From NCBI GenBank assembly GCA_017562135.1, contig QEYB01000999.1:620001-684000 (forward strand): a DNA stretch of 64,000 nt, read 5' to 3'. Under the pieces are notes generated by a model, which ran no database searches, was not told the origin of the DNA, and saw only the letters and a program-made list of their open reading frames with translations. Positions 25,284-35,931 of this stretch are shown here, one piece after another (position 1 is the stretch's first letter; each line of letters begins with the position of its first letter). This stretch comes from Dipylidium caninum (lineage: Eukaryota > Platyhelminthes > Cestoda > Cyclophyllidea > Dipylidiidae). The position numbers and the translations under genes were made by a program.

Positions 25284-25682
25284 ATGCCGTCGAAGTCGCC
25301 AAAATCGCAAAGCCAGAAAGCTTCCATCCAGAAGACCAAGACTGATCCTCCCATTTTTTCCGTACTTTCGGACATTTTTAATGAGTATCTGTTAACAACA
25401 CCTTTAAAGCTTAAGTTGATTGATGCTTACTTGGTACAGATCTTCTTCACTGGGGTTATTCAGTTCCTATATTGCTGCCTCGTCGGAACTTTCCCATTCA
25501 ACGCATTTCTTGCTGGTTTTATTTCTTCGGTGGCGTCATTCGTGCTAGCCGTTTGCCTGCGTATGCACACCAATCCCCAAAACCGGGATGCCTTTCCCGA
25601 TTTCATGCCCGAATGGGCCTTTGGGAACTTCATTCTTGCTCATGTTGTACTCCACTTGGCTGTATTCAACTTTATGGGCTAG
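25284..25682 (+). CDS. DAD1: DAD1, oligosaccharyltransferase subunit
   Basis: DAD1 (Ost2 in yeast) is a small integral membrane subunit of the ER oligosaccharyltransferase, which transfers N-glycans to nascent proteins. The 132-residue frame contains the family blocks FNEYLLTTPLKLKLIDAYL, VGTFPFNAFLAGFISSV, AVCLRMHTNPQNRDAF and the terminal LHLAVFNFMG. Three hydrophobic helices are visible. The frame is open up to an ATG at 25221; I prefer 25284 because the extra 21 residues look unlike the family, whose usual length is about 113. The gene is a single exon, unlike its intron-rich neighbours, so intron loss or an old retrocopy is possible. No frame damage is visible. Confidence 0.96.
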   Translation: MPSKSPKSQSQKASIQKTKTDPPIFSVLSDIFNEYLLTTPLKLKLIDAYLVQIFFTGVIQFLYCCLVGTFPFNAFLAGFISSVASFVLAVCLRMHTNPQNRDAFPDFMPEWAFGNFILAHVVLHLAVFNFMG

Positions 25683-26160
25683 ATTTGTATATACCGGGTT
25701 CTGAAGTTTCGAAATGAAAATTTTCTGAAATATTCAATTTTCTTTTGGTATTAACAAATTTACTACATTGACGTAACCGCAAAGTAGTGTCAATTCAAGG
25801 GGTTAATACGACACCGAAAAATCGTTGAGGGTCACATCTTGTATCACAAGCCCCGCAACCGACGAACCCTACCTCACCTGTAAATCATAGCAGTCAGCGC
25901 ATTAACGGGCCGAAACACAGACTCGATTCCAAATGGCCAAGTAGCCATGGCAACATTACTCCATCGTTTGACAACGCTACCCTAGCATCGAGGCATCGGG
26001 AAAAAACTCCATCCAAGCAGAAAACACGAAACCGGGCCCCCCAAAGAAACGCCACCACAGTGTACAACGCCTTTAACAAGATGATCGGTTACGGAGTGAA
26101 GTCAAATGAATGTCAGACAAAAAAGATCGATTGAAATAAACCCATTTTATTAGAGTTCAC
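25683..26160. other. Intergenic region between convergent DAD1 and RPL10
   Basis: Holds the 3' flanks of both genes. The RPL10 poly(A) signal is at its right end, and no clear AATAAA follows DAD1. No further gene was seen. Confidence 0.5.
26146..26151 (-). promoter_or_regulatory. Poly(A) signal AATAAA of RPL10
   Basis: AATAAA on the minus strand begins 9 nt after the RPL10 stop codon (26161-26163), implying a very short 3' UTR. That is common for ribosomal-protein mRNAs in compact transcripts. Confidence 0.7.
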
Positions 26161-27200
26161 TTAATCAAGCCCCAGCAGGGCAGACTGCAACTTCTTCCAA
26201 TCCGTTAGGGATCCATGGTTGGGGACGTACTTGACATTGGCACCATCGAACTGAAGACGACCCGTTTTTCGCATTTCTTGGAAAGTTTCTCGCCTCCATT
26301 TAGTGAAACCCCAATTTTGAGAGACAGCAATCTAAGAGAAGGATTAATTAACAAAGAAGCCACAGTAACCACTATTACATAAAGCCAAAAAAGTGTAAGC
26401 CGTCAAGACGATGAAGGCAGTTTTTCAATTTCGGATATTTCTTTCATAGTTTGCCACGCAAACCAGCGACGAATATCCGACGAAATCCGAAAAAAATCTT
26501 ACAGTCTTAAAATGACAAGTGTCAGTAACCATTTGAAACAATGGTTAAAGTCAATTTAGCATCTATCCTTCTGCTATTCCAGTGAACAACAGTACACACT
26601 GATGCATCATTAATATCACTTTTCTTCGCTGAAAGTACCTTTTGACGCCCCGGAAACTTCATCTTTGCCCTCCGAAAAGCCTCAATAAACTGAAATTTGT
26701 GCGCATCCTTTCCTTCGGACAGACATAATAACTTGTCCGATATTTACTCTGGCAACGGTCCCCAAAGGTTTGCCGAACGCACCGCGCATGCCAGTTTGCA
26801 ATCTACAATGAGAAGCATTAGGAGATGACCTTACCTATCGGCACCAGCACAGGATAACATCTTATTAATGCGAACAACGTGGAAGGGATGCACGCGAACA
26901 CGAAGATGAAAAGCGTCCTTCCCACAGTATTTAACTAGATATTTGTTGGCACAGATACGAGCAGCCTCCAATGCTTCACTAGAGAGCTGTTCATATTCGT
27001 CGGAGAGCAATTGCACGCAGAGGGGGAATTCGTCGACGCCGAACTTTTTCTTACCCAGGTCATAAATCCTAATTTTTGGGTCGGGAACACCGCGACAAAA
27101 GCGGGATTTGGGATAAGGCTTGTTTTTACAGTAACGGTAACTAAACACCACGTAGATAATGTAAAGCCGATCCCTACCATCTAGCGGGACGACGGCCCAT
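26161..27200 (-). CDS. RPL10: 60S ribosomal protein L10 (uL16), one apparent 1-nt insertion
   Basis: RPL10 is a late-joining component of the large subunit near the peptidyl-transferase centre. Exons in transcript order: 27200-27178, 27140-26835, 26802-26639, 26331-26161. The protein opens [20 protein letters not shown] and has [40 protein letters not shown] and [20 protein letters not shown], all near-invariant in the family. Intron 1 is 37 nt and intron 2 is 32 nt. The third exon is 164 nt where 163 is needed: an extra base in the A-run near 26709-26711 breaks the frame between MSVRRK and [13 protein letters not shown], which both align perfectly. I regard it as a consensus error rather than a pseudogene. 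Corrected length is about 220 residues. Confidence 0.97.
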
Positions 27201-28363
27201 AATTCCACGTTATATTGCGAGTACCAGTTTATCTAAACAATTACTTAATTGTTATTAAAGTGACTATGATTATTAAACTTATACAGTAAACTCCTGCTGA
27301 AATACAGTTAATTTTAATGTTATTGAAAAATTTTTTTGCAGTTGAGGACCGTGATTATTGTTATAAATGGCTGGAGTTAATGTAACTGGAATATTATTAC
27401 GACACGGTATACATATTCCGTTAAATAGTCAAAATATAATAATTCCTCAGATAGAATGCAGTAAACCCGATGGGGTTTTAACCCAGGAATGTTTATTTAT
27501 CTCTGTCAAGAAAATCTTGCTTTGACTTACGAATTTACAGACCTCTTTTTCGTTAACTTTACGGCACGAGGAGCCCATTGACGCCTTATTAGAAAGCAAT
27601 TACTACTTTCAGTAAAATTATGTCAATCGTTATGAATTATCAACAATACTGAGGGCAACCGCTTAAGAAGACTACGATACGCATAAATACGCTTACCGAG
27701 TGCAATGTTAATGACATCGTTAAGTAAATTTAATTAGATGACTGATTTCCTTCCAAAAATAGTGTATATGTTTGTCTAAGACTTTTCACACGTTGTAAAA
27801 TAATTTTGAATTGGAGGTGTTAAAACTAAATTGACATAAAATCTTAACCCCTGTAGATGGCACTTTCCATTCGCTTTTCAATCTGGGAACACCGATTCAT
27901 TCATACACACCTGACAACCCCAGGTATTGAAAAGTGCAAATTACGTCTCATCGGGCGTGGATAAGTAATAGCGTTTCGTAATGTTTAACCCCGCCGTAGA
28001 TATGTTAAGTAATTTTTGTCTTTCTTACTGCAATCCTTCTAAAGAGGAACTTTTTACATGCCAATCGCATTAGTCTGACTATCTGAGAACAAGCTTTTTT
28101 TCCTTTCAGGTATCCTTCTTTAAAGTACAATTTTGATTAATTTATTTTGCTGAATTCCTGAATAATCTTCTTAGCTAAATAACTTATAACACTTTTAATA
28201 ACTTAAATTTTGGTGACACTTTAGAAATCGGGGATTAAAGTTAAACCATTTAAGTGTATGCCTTATATTCACTAGGCTTTTTGACTTTTGTTTAACCGAG
28301 CTAAGGGTAACGCATGTGATTAATGGTCATCCGTTGGTGACGTATTCCATACTGTGGTTGGGT
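27201..28363. other. Divergent promoter region between RPL10 (-) and PDI (+)
   Basis: AT-rich intergenic DNA of about 1.2 kb between two divergently transcribed, presumably highly expressed genes. No further coding sequence was recognised. Confidence 0.5.
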
Positions 28364-29991
28364 ATGCAGTGGTCAATTTTCGCTGTTGCATTTTTTGCCT
28401 TCTGTGGCTACTCCTTAGCTGATGATTCCTCGAAAGTTATTGTTTTGACCGAAAGTGATTTTGACGAACAAATTGCGTCTCACAAATATATCCTCGTTAA
28501 ATTTTGTAAGTTTTTAGAGTTTTGCTATTATTGTTAGACGCTCCGTGGTGTGGACATTGCCAGCGTTTGGAGCCCGAGTACAATAAAGCATCTGTTATGC
28601 TTGATGAGGAAAAATCTGAAATCAAGCTAGCCAAAGTTGATGCAACCAAGGAGACTAATCTCGCCTCGAAATATGATGTTCGAGGTTATCCTACTTTGAA
28701 ACTATTCAAAGAGGGTAATCCCATTGAATTCGACGGAGAACGATCCGCTGAGGGTATTGTCACCTGGCTCAAACGGCGGACGGGCCCTGCTGTGCTTATC
28801 GTTGATTCTGTCAAGGAGTTTGATGAGCTTGTTGATAAAGAATAAATTCATCGTTGTTGGCATTACCGACACAGTTGACTCTGAGGAATGGAATGTTTTC
28901 CATACTGTCGCTTCTACCTCCGATGAGTTGTTTGTTCGTCCGACTGATAAAGATGTTCTTGCCCGTTTTAATTACAAGGACGGATTGAAAATTATAATCG
29001 TTAAGAAGGTTCATCCCCTACATTTGCTCTTGATTAGCTGTGGATATATCCTTTTCGACTTACATTTTTCCTGGTTTTAGTTCGATGATCCAACTGTTGT
29101 GTATGATGGCAAATTTACGACCGACGAATTACGTGATTTCATCAAGCTTGAGAAGGTTCCACTTGTCACTGAATTCAATGAGGAATCTGCGGCAGTCATT
29201 TTCAGCAGCGATATTAAGAGACATGTCATTGCATTTATGAGTAAGAGTGATGACGCCTATCAACCATATATGAAGGTCCTAAGACAAATTGGTGTTGAAT
29301 TTCGTGGTCGAGCTCATGTTGTTCACATTGATATCGATGATGAAAGCCACGAGCGTATTCTGAGCTTCTTTGGTATAAAGAAAGAAGAGTGTCCGACCTA
29401 CCGTGTAATCGAACTCGACGACTCTGTAGTCAAATTCAAGCCAGAAGTCGTTAACTTTACATTTGACTCCATGAAGACACTTGTCAATGATGCAATTGAA
29501 AGGAAAATAAAGCCTTATCTGCAATCTGATGAAGTTCCCGATAACTGGGATGCAGAGCCAGTTAAAGTATTGGTTGGTAAAAACTTCGACTCCGTTGCTC
29601 GCGACTATTCGAAAGCCGTTTTCGTTGAATTCTATGCTCCATGGTGTGGTCATTGCAAGCAGTTGAAACCGCTTTGGGATCAATTGGGTGAGGACTACAA
29701 AGACCACCCGGAGGTTATCATCGCAAAGATGGATGCCACCACGAATGAGTTGGAAGATATCAAAATCGGAAGCTTCCCTACCATCAAACTATTTCCTAAA
29801 AATAGTGGGGATGTAAGTTACGATTGGTTGCATTCTGGTGATATACGCTTCTTAAATCATGGTTAACTTCTTTATTTAAATAGGTTATTGACTATAACGG
29901 CGATCGCACACTCGAGGCTTTCAAGGCTTTTATCGATAAAGAGGGCAACATCGCCAAATCCGAGGATAAGCATGTGAAGGAGGAATTGTAA
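28364..29991 (+). CDS. P4HB: Protein disulfide isomerase (PDI/P4HB type), one apparent 1-nt insertion
   Basis: PDI forms and reshuffles disulfides in the ER lumen. Exons: 28364-28505, 28538-29008, 29081-29812, 29884-29991. The first ATG of the conserved frame opens a signal peptide, MQWSIFAVAFFAFCGYSLA. Two thioredoxin-like catalytic domains each show a CGHC active site (YAPWCGHC near residues 50 and 395), with b and b' domains between them. The C-terminus is KEEL, a KDEL-like retrieval signal. Intron 1 is only 32 nt. Exon 2 is 471 nt where 470 is needed: an extra A near 28837-28839 puts a stop directly before the conserved KFIVVGITD block. Everything else is intact, so a consensus error is likely. 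Corrected length is about 483 residues, against about 508 in human. Confidence 0.97.
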
Positions 29992-32900
29992 ACTCTCCTG
30001 TACAGTAATGCTACCAATCCGCTTTTCCATGTTACTTTTCCACATCCGTCTCGTCATCTTACCCTCGTTTCGTGTATCATGTCTTGCCCCTTTTATCATC
30101 CAATTTCTTTTCATAACGTCAGCCTTGTTTTTCTTTTGCAGTCGGTAACACTATAGCTTATTATCTTTGAATTTGGCTTTGATTAAAAACGCTCAATCGA
30201 TTGTGATTCGGTGTGCAAATATAGTCGTGTATGTTTGTTGGACGTCAGATTTGTAAACTTGGATGATTTCATGTTATTAGTAGAGTGGCTTGGGTTAATA
30301 TTACATTAGAAGTTCCCTGAGTACCTGGGTTGGTGAGTCAGTGAGGATGGTGTAGGTCCCTCGATGTCGCTTCGAACTCTCAGGAAGTTCGGATTAGGAG
30401 TGTAGGTGTTCCTCCTTACAGTCTGGCAATTTTTCCCTTGTGATTATTACTTAACGTGCAAGGATAAATGCTACATAAGTACTTCTCTTCATTGGTCAAT
30501 GGGAGTTGTAGTTTTCTCGGCTGCAGTTTGTTGAGCTTCGTGGGGGTCATGACTGCCGTGTTAGAGCCAATGCCCTAGTTAATTGCAAAACTTTAAGGGT
30601 GGTTTACGCCTTGCTAATACAAAAGATAGGAGAGTGCTTTGCACGGGATCGTATTAGTTCACACCGTATGTCTTGTCAATTGTGTGTTTGCCAGGGCTTA
30701 ATGCAGCATATTGTCGCCTAATATCACGCTACTGGGCAATTCGCATTCAGGCTGTGCGAGAACCCAGTGTGTTTACCCCATTTCGTTTACTTTTCTAACC
30801 GCTAGACAAGTAGCATTAGCGGTAAATTCTTCTCTAAGCTATATTTATTTGCCTGATGCTCTGTTCGATTCCTTAAGCCGAAGTGTGCCAGACCACTTAA
30901 ACTCTTTCACGTCGATCGTTGGGGCACATTCATATTTCTGTTAAAGAGAAATAAACGGATTGGGTGTGATTCATGCCACGTATGCAGAATTGTATGATTA
31001 TAGTGTATTGAACACGAATTGCACGTAACTGCCACGTTTTCGTCATTAGCCAATGGCTGTGGACCTGGTTGGCTGAGCCAACCAACCAGCGGCAGCTACC
31101 TTATGGAGCTTCGCTGACCCCTCACCGAAACGTGGTCGGAAGCGCGACTTCCGCATGGTCGCGCCACCATAAACTCGCCGTGGCGGCGAGGCGGTGGAGA
31201 GGACGCGAAGTCTTCAGCTAAGGATTAGAGACCTTGTCGAATTTAAACTAAATTGGGAGGGATAGAGGACAACAATTTGGGTCGTTTGGTAGGCTAATAG
31301 TTCAGTGAATAAACTGTAAAAAGTGATATAACTTTCAAAATGCGTGCGAATGATTGGTTTATCATGGCGTTGTTGAAGTGCCAAATCTCAGCATAAATGT
31401 GTACTGCCTCACCTTTGCCATCTCACAGAGCAATAAAGAATGTTCTCTCGAACAACAACATCCCCTCAAAATTCGACTGCAGTTGCCGACTTCAGTACAC
31501 CAGATTCCACTCGAATTCTACCTGCAACTAAAGAATTTTAAGTCATGTGAAAAATGATTGGGCAAGAGCCTCCCGGCCTTCCACGCACATAGCTCGATTA
31601 TTCGTCTCCCTACATGCCTCCTCGTGTGTTATTGTGCAATGTTGTAGCACCCAACACAACCCTTTCTTTATCCAGCACCACAAAGCTGCTCTTAGGCAAG
31701 CTTATTTGACGAGATGGGAGGAGTTGAGGCAGAGTTGAAGCTCACTTATTTTGGCGAAGTAAGCTTTCATGCTCTTAGTGTGTGTGGACGGAGTATTTAA
31801 CGTTGAATGTGAACTGAATAATTAATTGTCGTAATTAAGGGCTCATTTGCTTTATCGAAAAATATCGAAAGTAAAATCCTCTTATTAACTTAAAGCCCTT
31901 GTCTTCAAGCACTTACTGACTGTAACATCGCTTCAATCCAGTGAAAACCGATTGCCAGATTGTAGTGTTCCACCACGTGGTGGATACGCTCAAATGTATT
32001 ACACGGATTAGTTGAATGCTTTAAAAAAACTCGCACCATTTCAAAGCTATTTCAGCAGAAATAAGCGATATGAAGCTTAAGAAGACGTGTGCCCTCCTCC
32101 CAAGCATCCCAACAAGACAGTACCAGAGCACAGGTAGTAAGCACTTCTATTTTATTTGAACACAGAAAGTTGCAATGGGTCGAAGTAAGCGGGAAGTAAC
32201 AGGAATCTATGTTAGATTTCTGCGTTTGAAGAAGATAATGGCGTGACTGCGGGTCAAATGCAGGTCGACAGTTCACTGGTGCACACTCCGTGCTCCACCT
32301 TTACCAGTATGAAGAAATTGAATGAACCACGATCTGTCACCGGCTCGGAGAGGGGAAGTGGGAGCCGGTCTGTTGCGAAATCCACGCAATGGAAGTCAGC
32401 CCCCACGAAAGGCGGGAATGTTTGCGACTGATTTGTTTAATCAGGTCGGAAAATATGAAACAGGTCTTGAATATAAAAAAAGAAAGCGAGCAGCATAATT
32501 TTTCATATTATTTACTATATTCAACCGAAATAAATTCTATTGGCATCTGCGACTGAGCAAGTTGTATGACTTTTTTAGAAAGAAATTACTTTAGGAGTTA
32601 GTGAACATTTCAATATCGCTTATAGTATCAATTCGTGTTTGATTCTCTTAATAATAATTCGTAGCCACCAGGAAAGCAGTAATCGGTAGACGAAACATCG
32701 GTTGATATGGAGGATGTGGAAAAACTTGAAGCTTCACGTGGTCATGATGCGTTAACATCATGGAGTAAGATTGCGCGGTGCCAAGTGAGCAAGACGACTT
32801 GTTCTTTTTCCATCAGTTTCTTCTCATACAGGACTCCGCCGCCGTTATGCTTCCGCTTGGCTGTCTTATGGGAAGGAGGAAAGGAAGGAAAATAATTGAT

Positions 32901-35900
32901 GTCTACTCTTTAGGCATTCCACCATTTGGCAACTACAAGTTTATTTGAATGAAATTTCGCCTTGGCCCTGTGTCCTGAGGGTTGATTTCTATCTACCGAT
33001 TTGCTCAATTCTTTCCGATTAATACACAAAAAATTTATTCACTCCAAGTGTTAATTTGGTATATTGCGCAGGAAGCAACGAAGATGCGAGCTGCTCTCGC
33101 AGTCGGCGTATCATCCACAGTTCGAACAGTCAATAAAAAGGAGTCTAATTTTTTTATTTTATTTATTTCATGCACCACCGTCGTCGTCCTCACTTCCTCC
33201 CCCTTGTTGTCATCAACATGGGCCGATGGTTTGCCTGGAAGCGTCTCGTGCCTTGACGACACTCATAGTCAGAAAAAAATTTTGAACCCATATCGAGCAT
33301 TCGGATTCATCTCCGATTGCCTCATTAATGTTTCTCGAGGCTGCCGTATGATTTCCTTTGAATGCATGCTTGAAAAGTAGATGTAAGTCATGTCTCGATT
33401 CCATTTGGAACCGGCAAAAAAAAATAAAAATGGGCACAAAAACGGAGGAAGTTTATGAAGCGAATAAGAACAATAGCCTTAAAGTTATTAAATAAAAAAT
33501 ATTGGGCGCACTTCACACTGTCTCTCTCACTCGCAGTTGAACGAAGACATAACATAACGCCCGTTTCATAGTTTCCCACCTCTGCTGGCGACTAGGTCCG
33601 ACGTTAAGACCTTGGTGACAGTGCATATTTGATTTCAGCAGAAATTTGCAGTCCCCTCGGAACGAAAGATGGACATTGTGTATGATTCTGCCACAAATAT
33701 TCTTCAATGAGCCAAAATTAGCTTCCTCGTTTACGTAAACATATATTTCGAACACAAAAATCAGCCGTGTACCCAGTACACTTTGCTTAGACAAGCACCT
33801 AATATTGTTTATTTATTCATCACCTTAGCATGTAGGTGGAAGTAAATGCACCACCTTGTAGACATTCTAAGAAGAGGCGTTATATACAACCATGATTGTT
33901 AATTTACGACGAAAATGTGAGAATGTATCGGATTAATGGTTTTACGTCTACCATAAGCAATACGAATTTGTAGTAAACAGAGTGTACCATTAAACGCTTT
34001 TATATGTAATTATTAAATTTTTTTCAATTTGCCAGCGCTATGGGAGTTATATCAAAACGTGTAAAAAGGTATATGGTTTGGTAAGGAGACATTAGCATCA
34101 AAGGGAGAGATAACCGCAGGTGTGGCCAGGGCAGATGTTACAGAAAACAGGAAAGTGGTGTGAATGGAGAGGTATGAAGAAACACGCAGTAGGGGGCGAT
34201 AGAGGCGGGTAATTAATTTGTTTCGAGTCATTTCTCCACCAACAAAGGTTCGATTTAAACGAAATCAGAGAGAACACGTTCAGATCCAATGATACACAAA
34301 ACCCACGATGATTTAAAAAGAACCACACAATTTCTCAAAACTTGCTCCGTTATAATACGCTGGACAGAAACAGATCCTAGGGTAAAAGTGATATGCGCAC
34401 AAATCGTGCAAAGCATGCCATTATCCACATACTGCAAATGTTTTCAGTGTGAGGACTATTTGTTTTGTCCACCCAGTGGACGCGAATTGGCATGAGGATA
34501 TATACCGCAAGCATAGGAGCATGTTTGCCGAAGGAGACAGCAAAAACTTTAAAAAATCGTAGGTAAAGCGGATTATTAAAAAAACTCGTGGGCATGGAAT
34601 AGATTTAAGATGATGAAATGAAGAATCATACCGGCTGCGAGGCCAACCGACCGGCTATAAATACGAAAAAAGGGAATGAGTATCATTCTTGGTAGTATAG
34701 GATAGGAATTAAATATCGGTGCGGATGTAATTTGGGACTATTATAACTACACAAACGTAAGCTTCGCAGATGAAAACTAATGGTGGTATGTCGATTTGAT
34801 GAGCTGGGATGTCTACGAATTTTTGCGTGTTTTGTGCATTGAGGGTGTGCGGTAACTTAGCTAACTACACACCAGATACAGTGAATGCTGCAAAAGAAAA
34901 CGGTTAAGCTGGTGGGAGTCATTGATCATCAGTGCCGCAGTACTATCCTCGGTAGTTATTTTTTCAAGGATGTCTATATAAAAGTTTCGAGCGTCGGTCC
35001 GAGATAGCGAATATACTTAGAATATACATGTCATAGCGTCGATGGCCCTAAGGTTATATTCTTTGATGAAGGTAAAATACCCCTATGGTGTCGTTCTTAT
35101 TTAGACTCTGTAAAATAGACTTATGCCGATATTTATCGCAATGTAACATTGCCCTCATAAGGAGTTTAGCCTTTATTAGTCGGGAGTAACATGCTTTCGA
35201 ACCGGTCGGTTCAGTTTAAATTATGCTATTTTTCAAATTTGATGATGAAATCAGCCCCAAATGCACGTAATGTAATTGTTTTAATCGCTCCTGTGTTTGC
35301 TTGTCGGTTTAGCTGTTCTGGGTGTCTACGTAACTTAGTATTGTCTTTTTAAAACGTATTTCTATATTTTTGAGTGGTGTTTTTACCCGAACACTTTACG
35401 TTTACACGTGTGTTGTTTAGGTTTAAGGCCGGTCAATTGTGGCTGGCCCAGGTCTTTTCCTCCCTGAAGAAGCGCACCCATATAGGCACTTTTTTATCGG
35501 ATTGTTATCATTTTGCCTTTTAAATTTACTTTGTCCTGTTTAAATTTGTAGTCTCTTGAATTTTTGCACGGAATTTTGACTTGCATTGAACAATATTTCG
35601 ACGTATGCTTCTGTAATAACTTGCATATGCACCTATTTACGGTCCAATTTCGCTTCTTTTCCTATAATCTATTTTTTTCGGGAATCCTCTCTATTTGTGT
35701 CGTATTATCTTTTTCGGCGCGGCAAATATATAGTTTCTCCCCTTATTCGCTTCAATGCTAATACCCTTATGTGCATTTCTTCACATTTTTACTCAATCTT
35801 GTCGGCACAAGGTCTTATGTTAACTTCATTTCATGTTTAATGGTATTATAAGTGCTGCATCCCTAAACTTTGTCTCTATGCTAATAAATTTGAATCTTTA

Positions 35901-35931
35901 TTTAATGCTACGATCAGTTTCATCCTTTCAG
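29992..35931. other. Long intergenic region between PDI and the MIER-type gene
   Basis: About 5.9 kb with no recognisable gene. It contains the PDI 3' flank (ATTAAA near 30182) and a GC-rich, palindrome-bearing patch near 31030-31215. Open frames at 31354-31557, 32243-32431, 32982-33380 and 34289-34495 have no recognised domain. An acceptor-like CATCCTTTCAG ends at 35931, directly before the MIER ATG, so the true 5' end of that transcript lies in this stretch or is trans-spliced. Confidence 0.4.
31030..31215. other. GC-rich patch with short palindromes
   Basis: The sequence is clearly more GC-rich than its AT-rich surroundings. It contains short inverted repeats, for example GGTTGGCTGAGCCAACC and CGGAAGCGCGACTTCCG, and a GGCGGCGAGGCGG run. 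No open frame of note spans it. It could be a fragment of a dispersed element, a structured RNA or a CpG-rich control region. Confidence 0.4.

Noticed and set aside
32982..33380. 132-codon plus-strand frame with a hydrophobic stretch
   Set aside because: The hydrophobic segment alone is not evidence of a gene; the frame lacks any recognised domain, and neighbouring frames are equally open.
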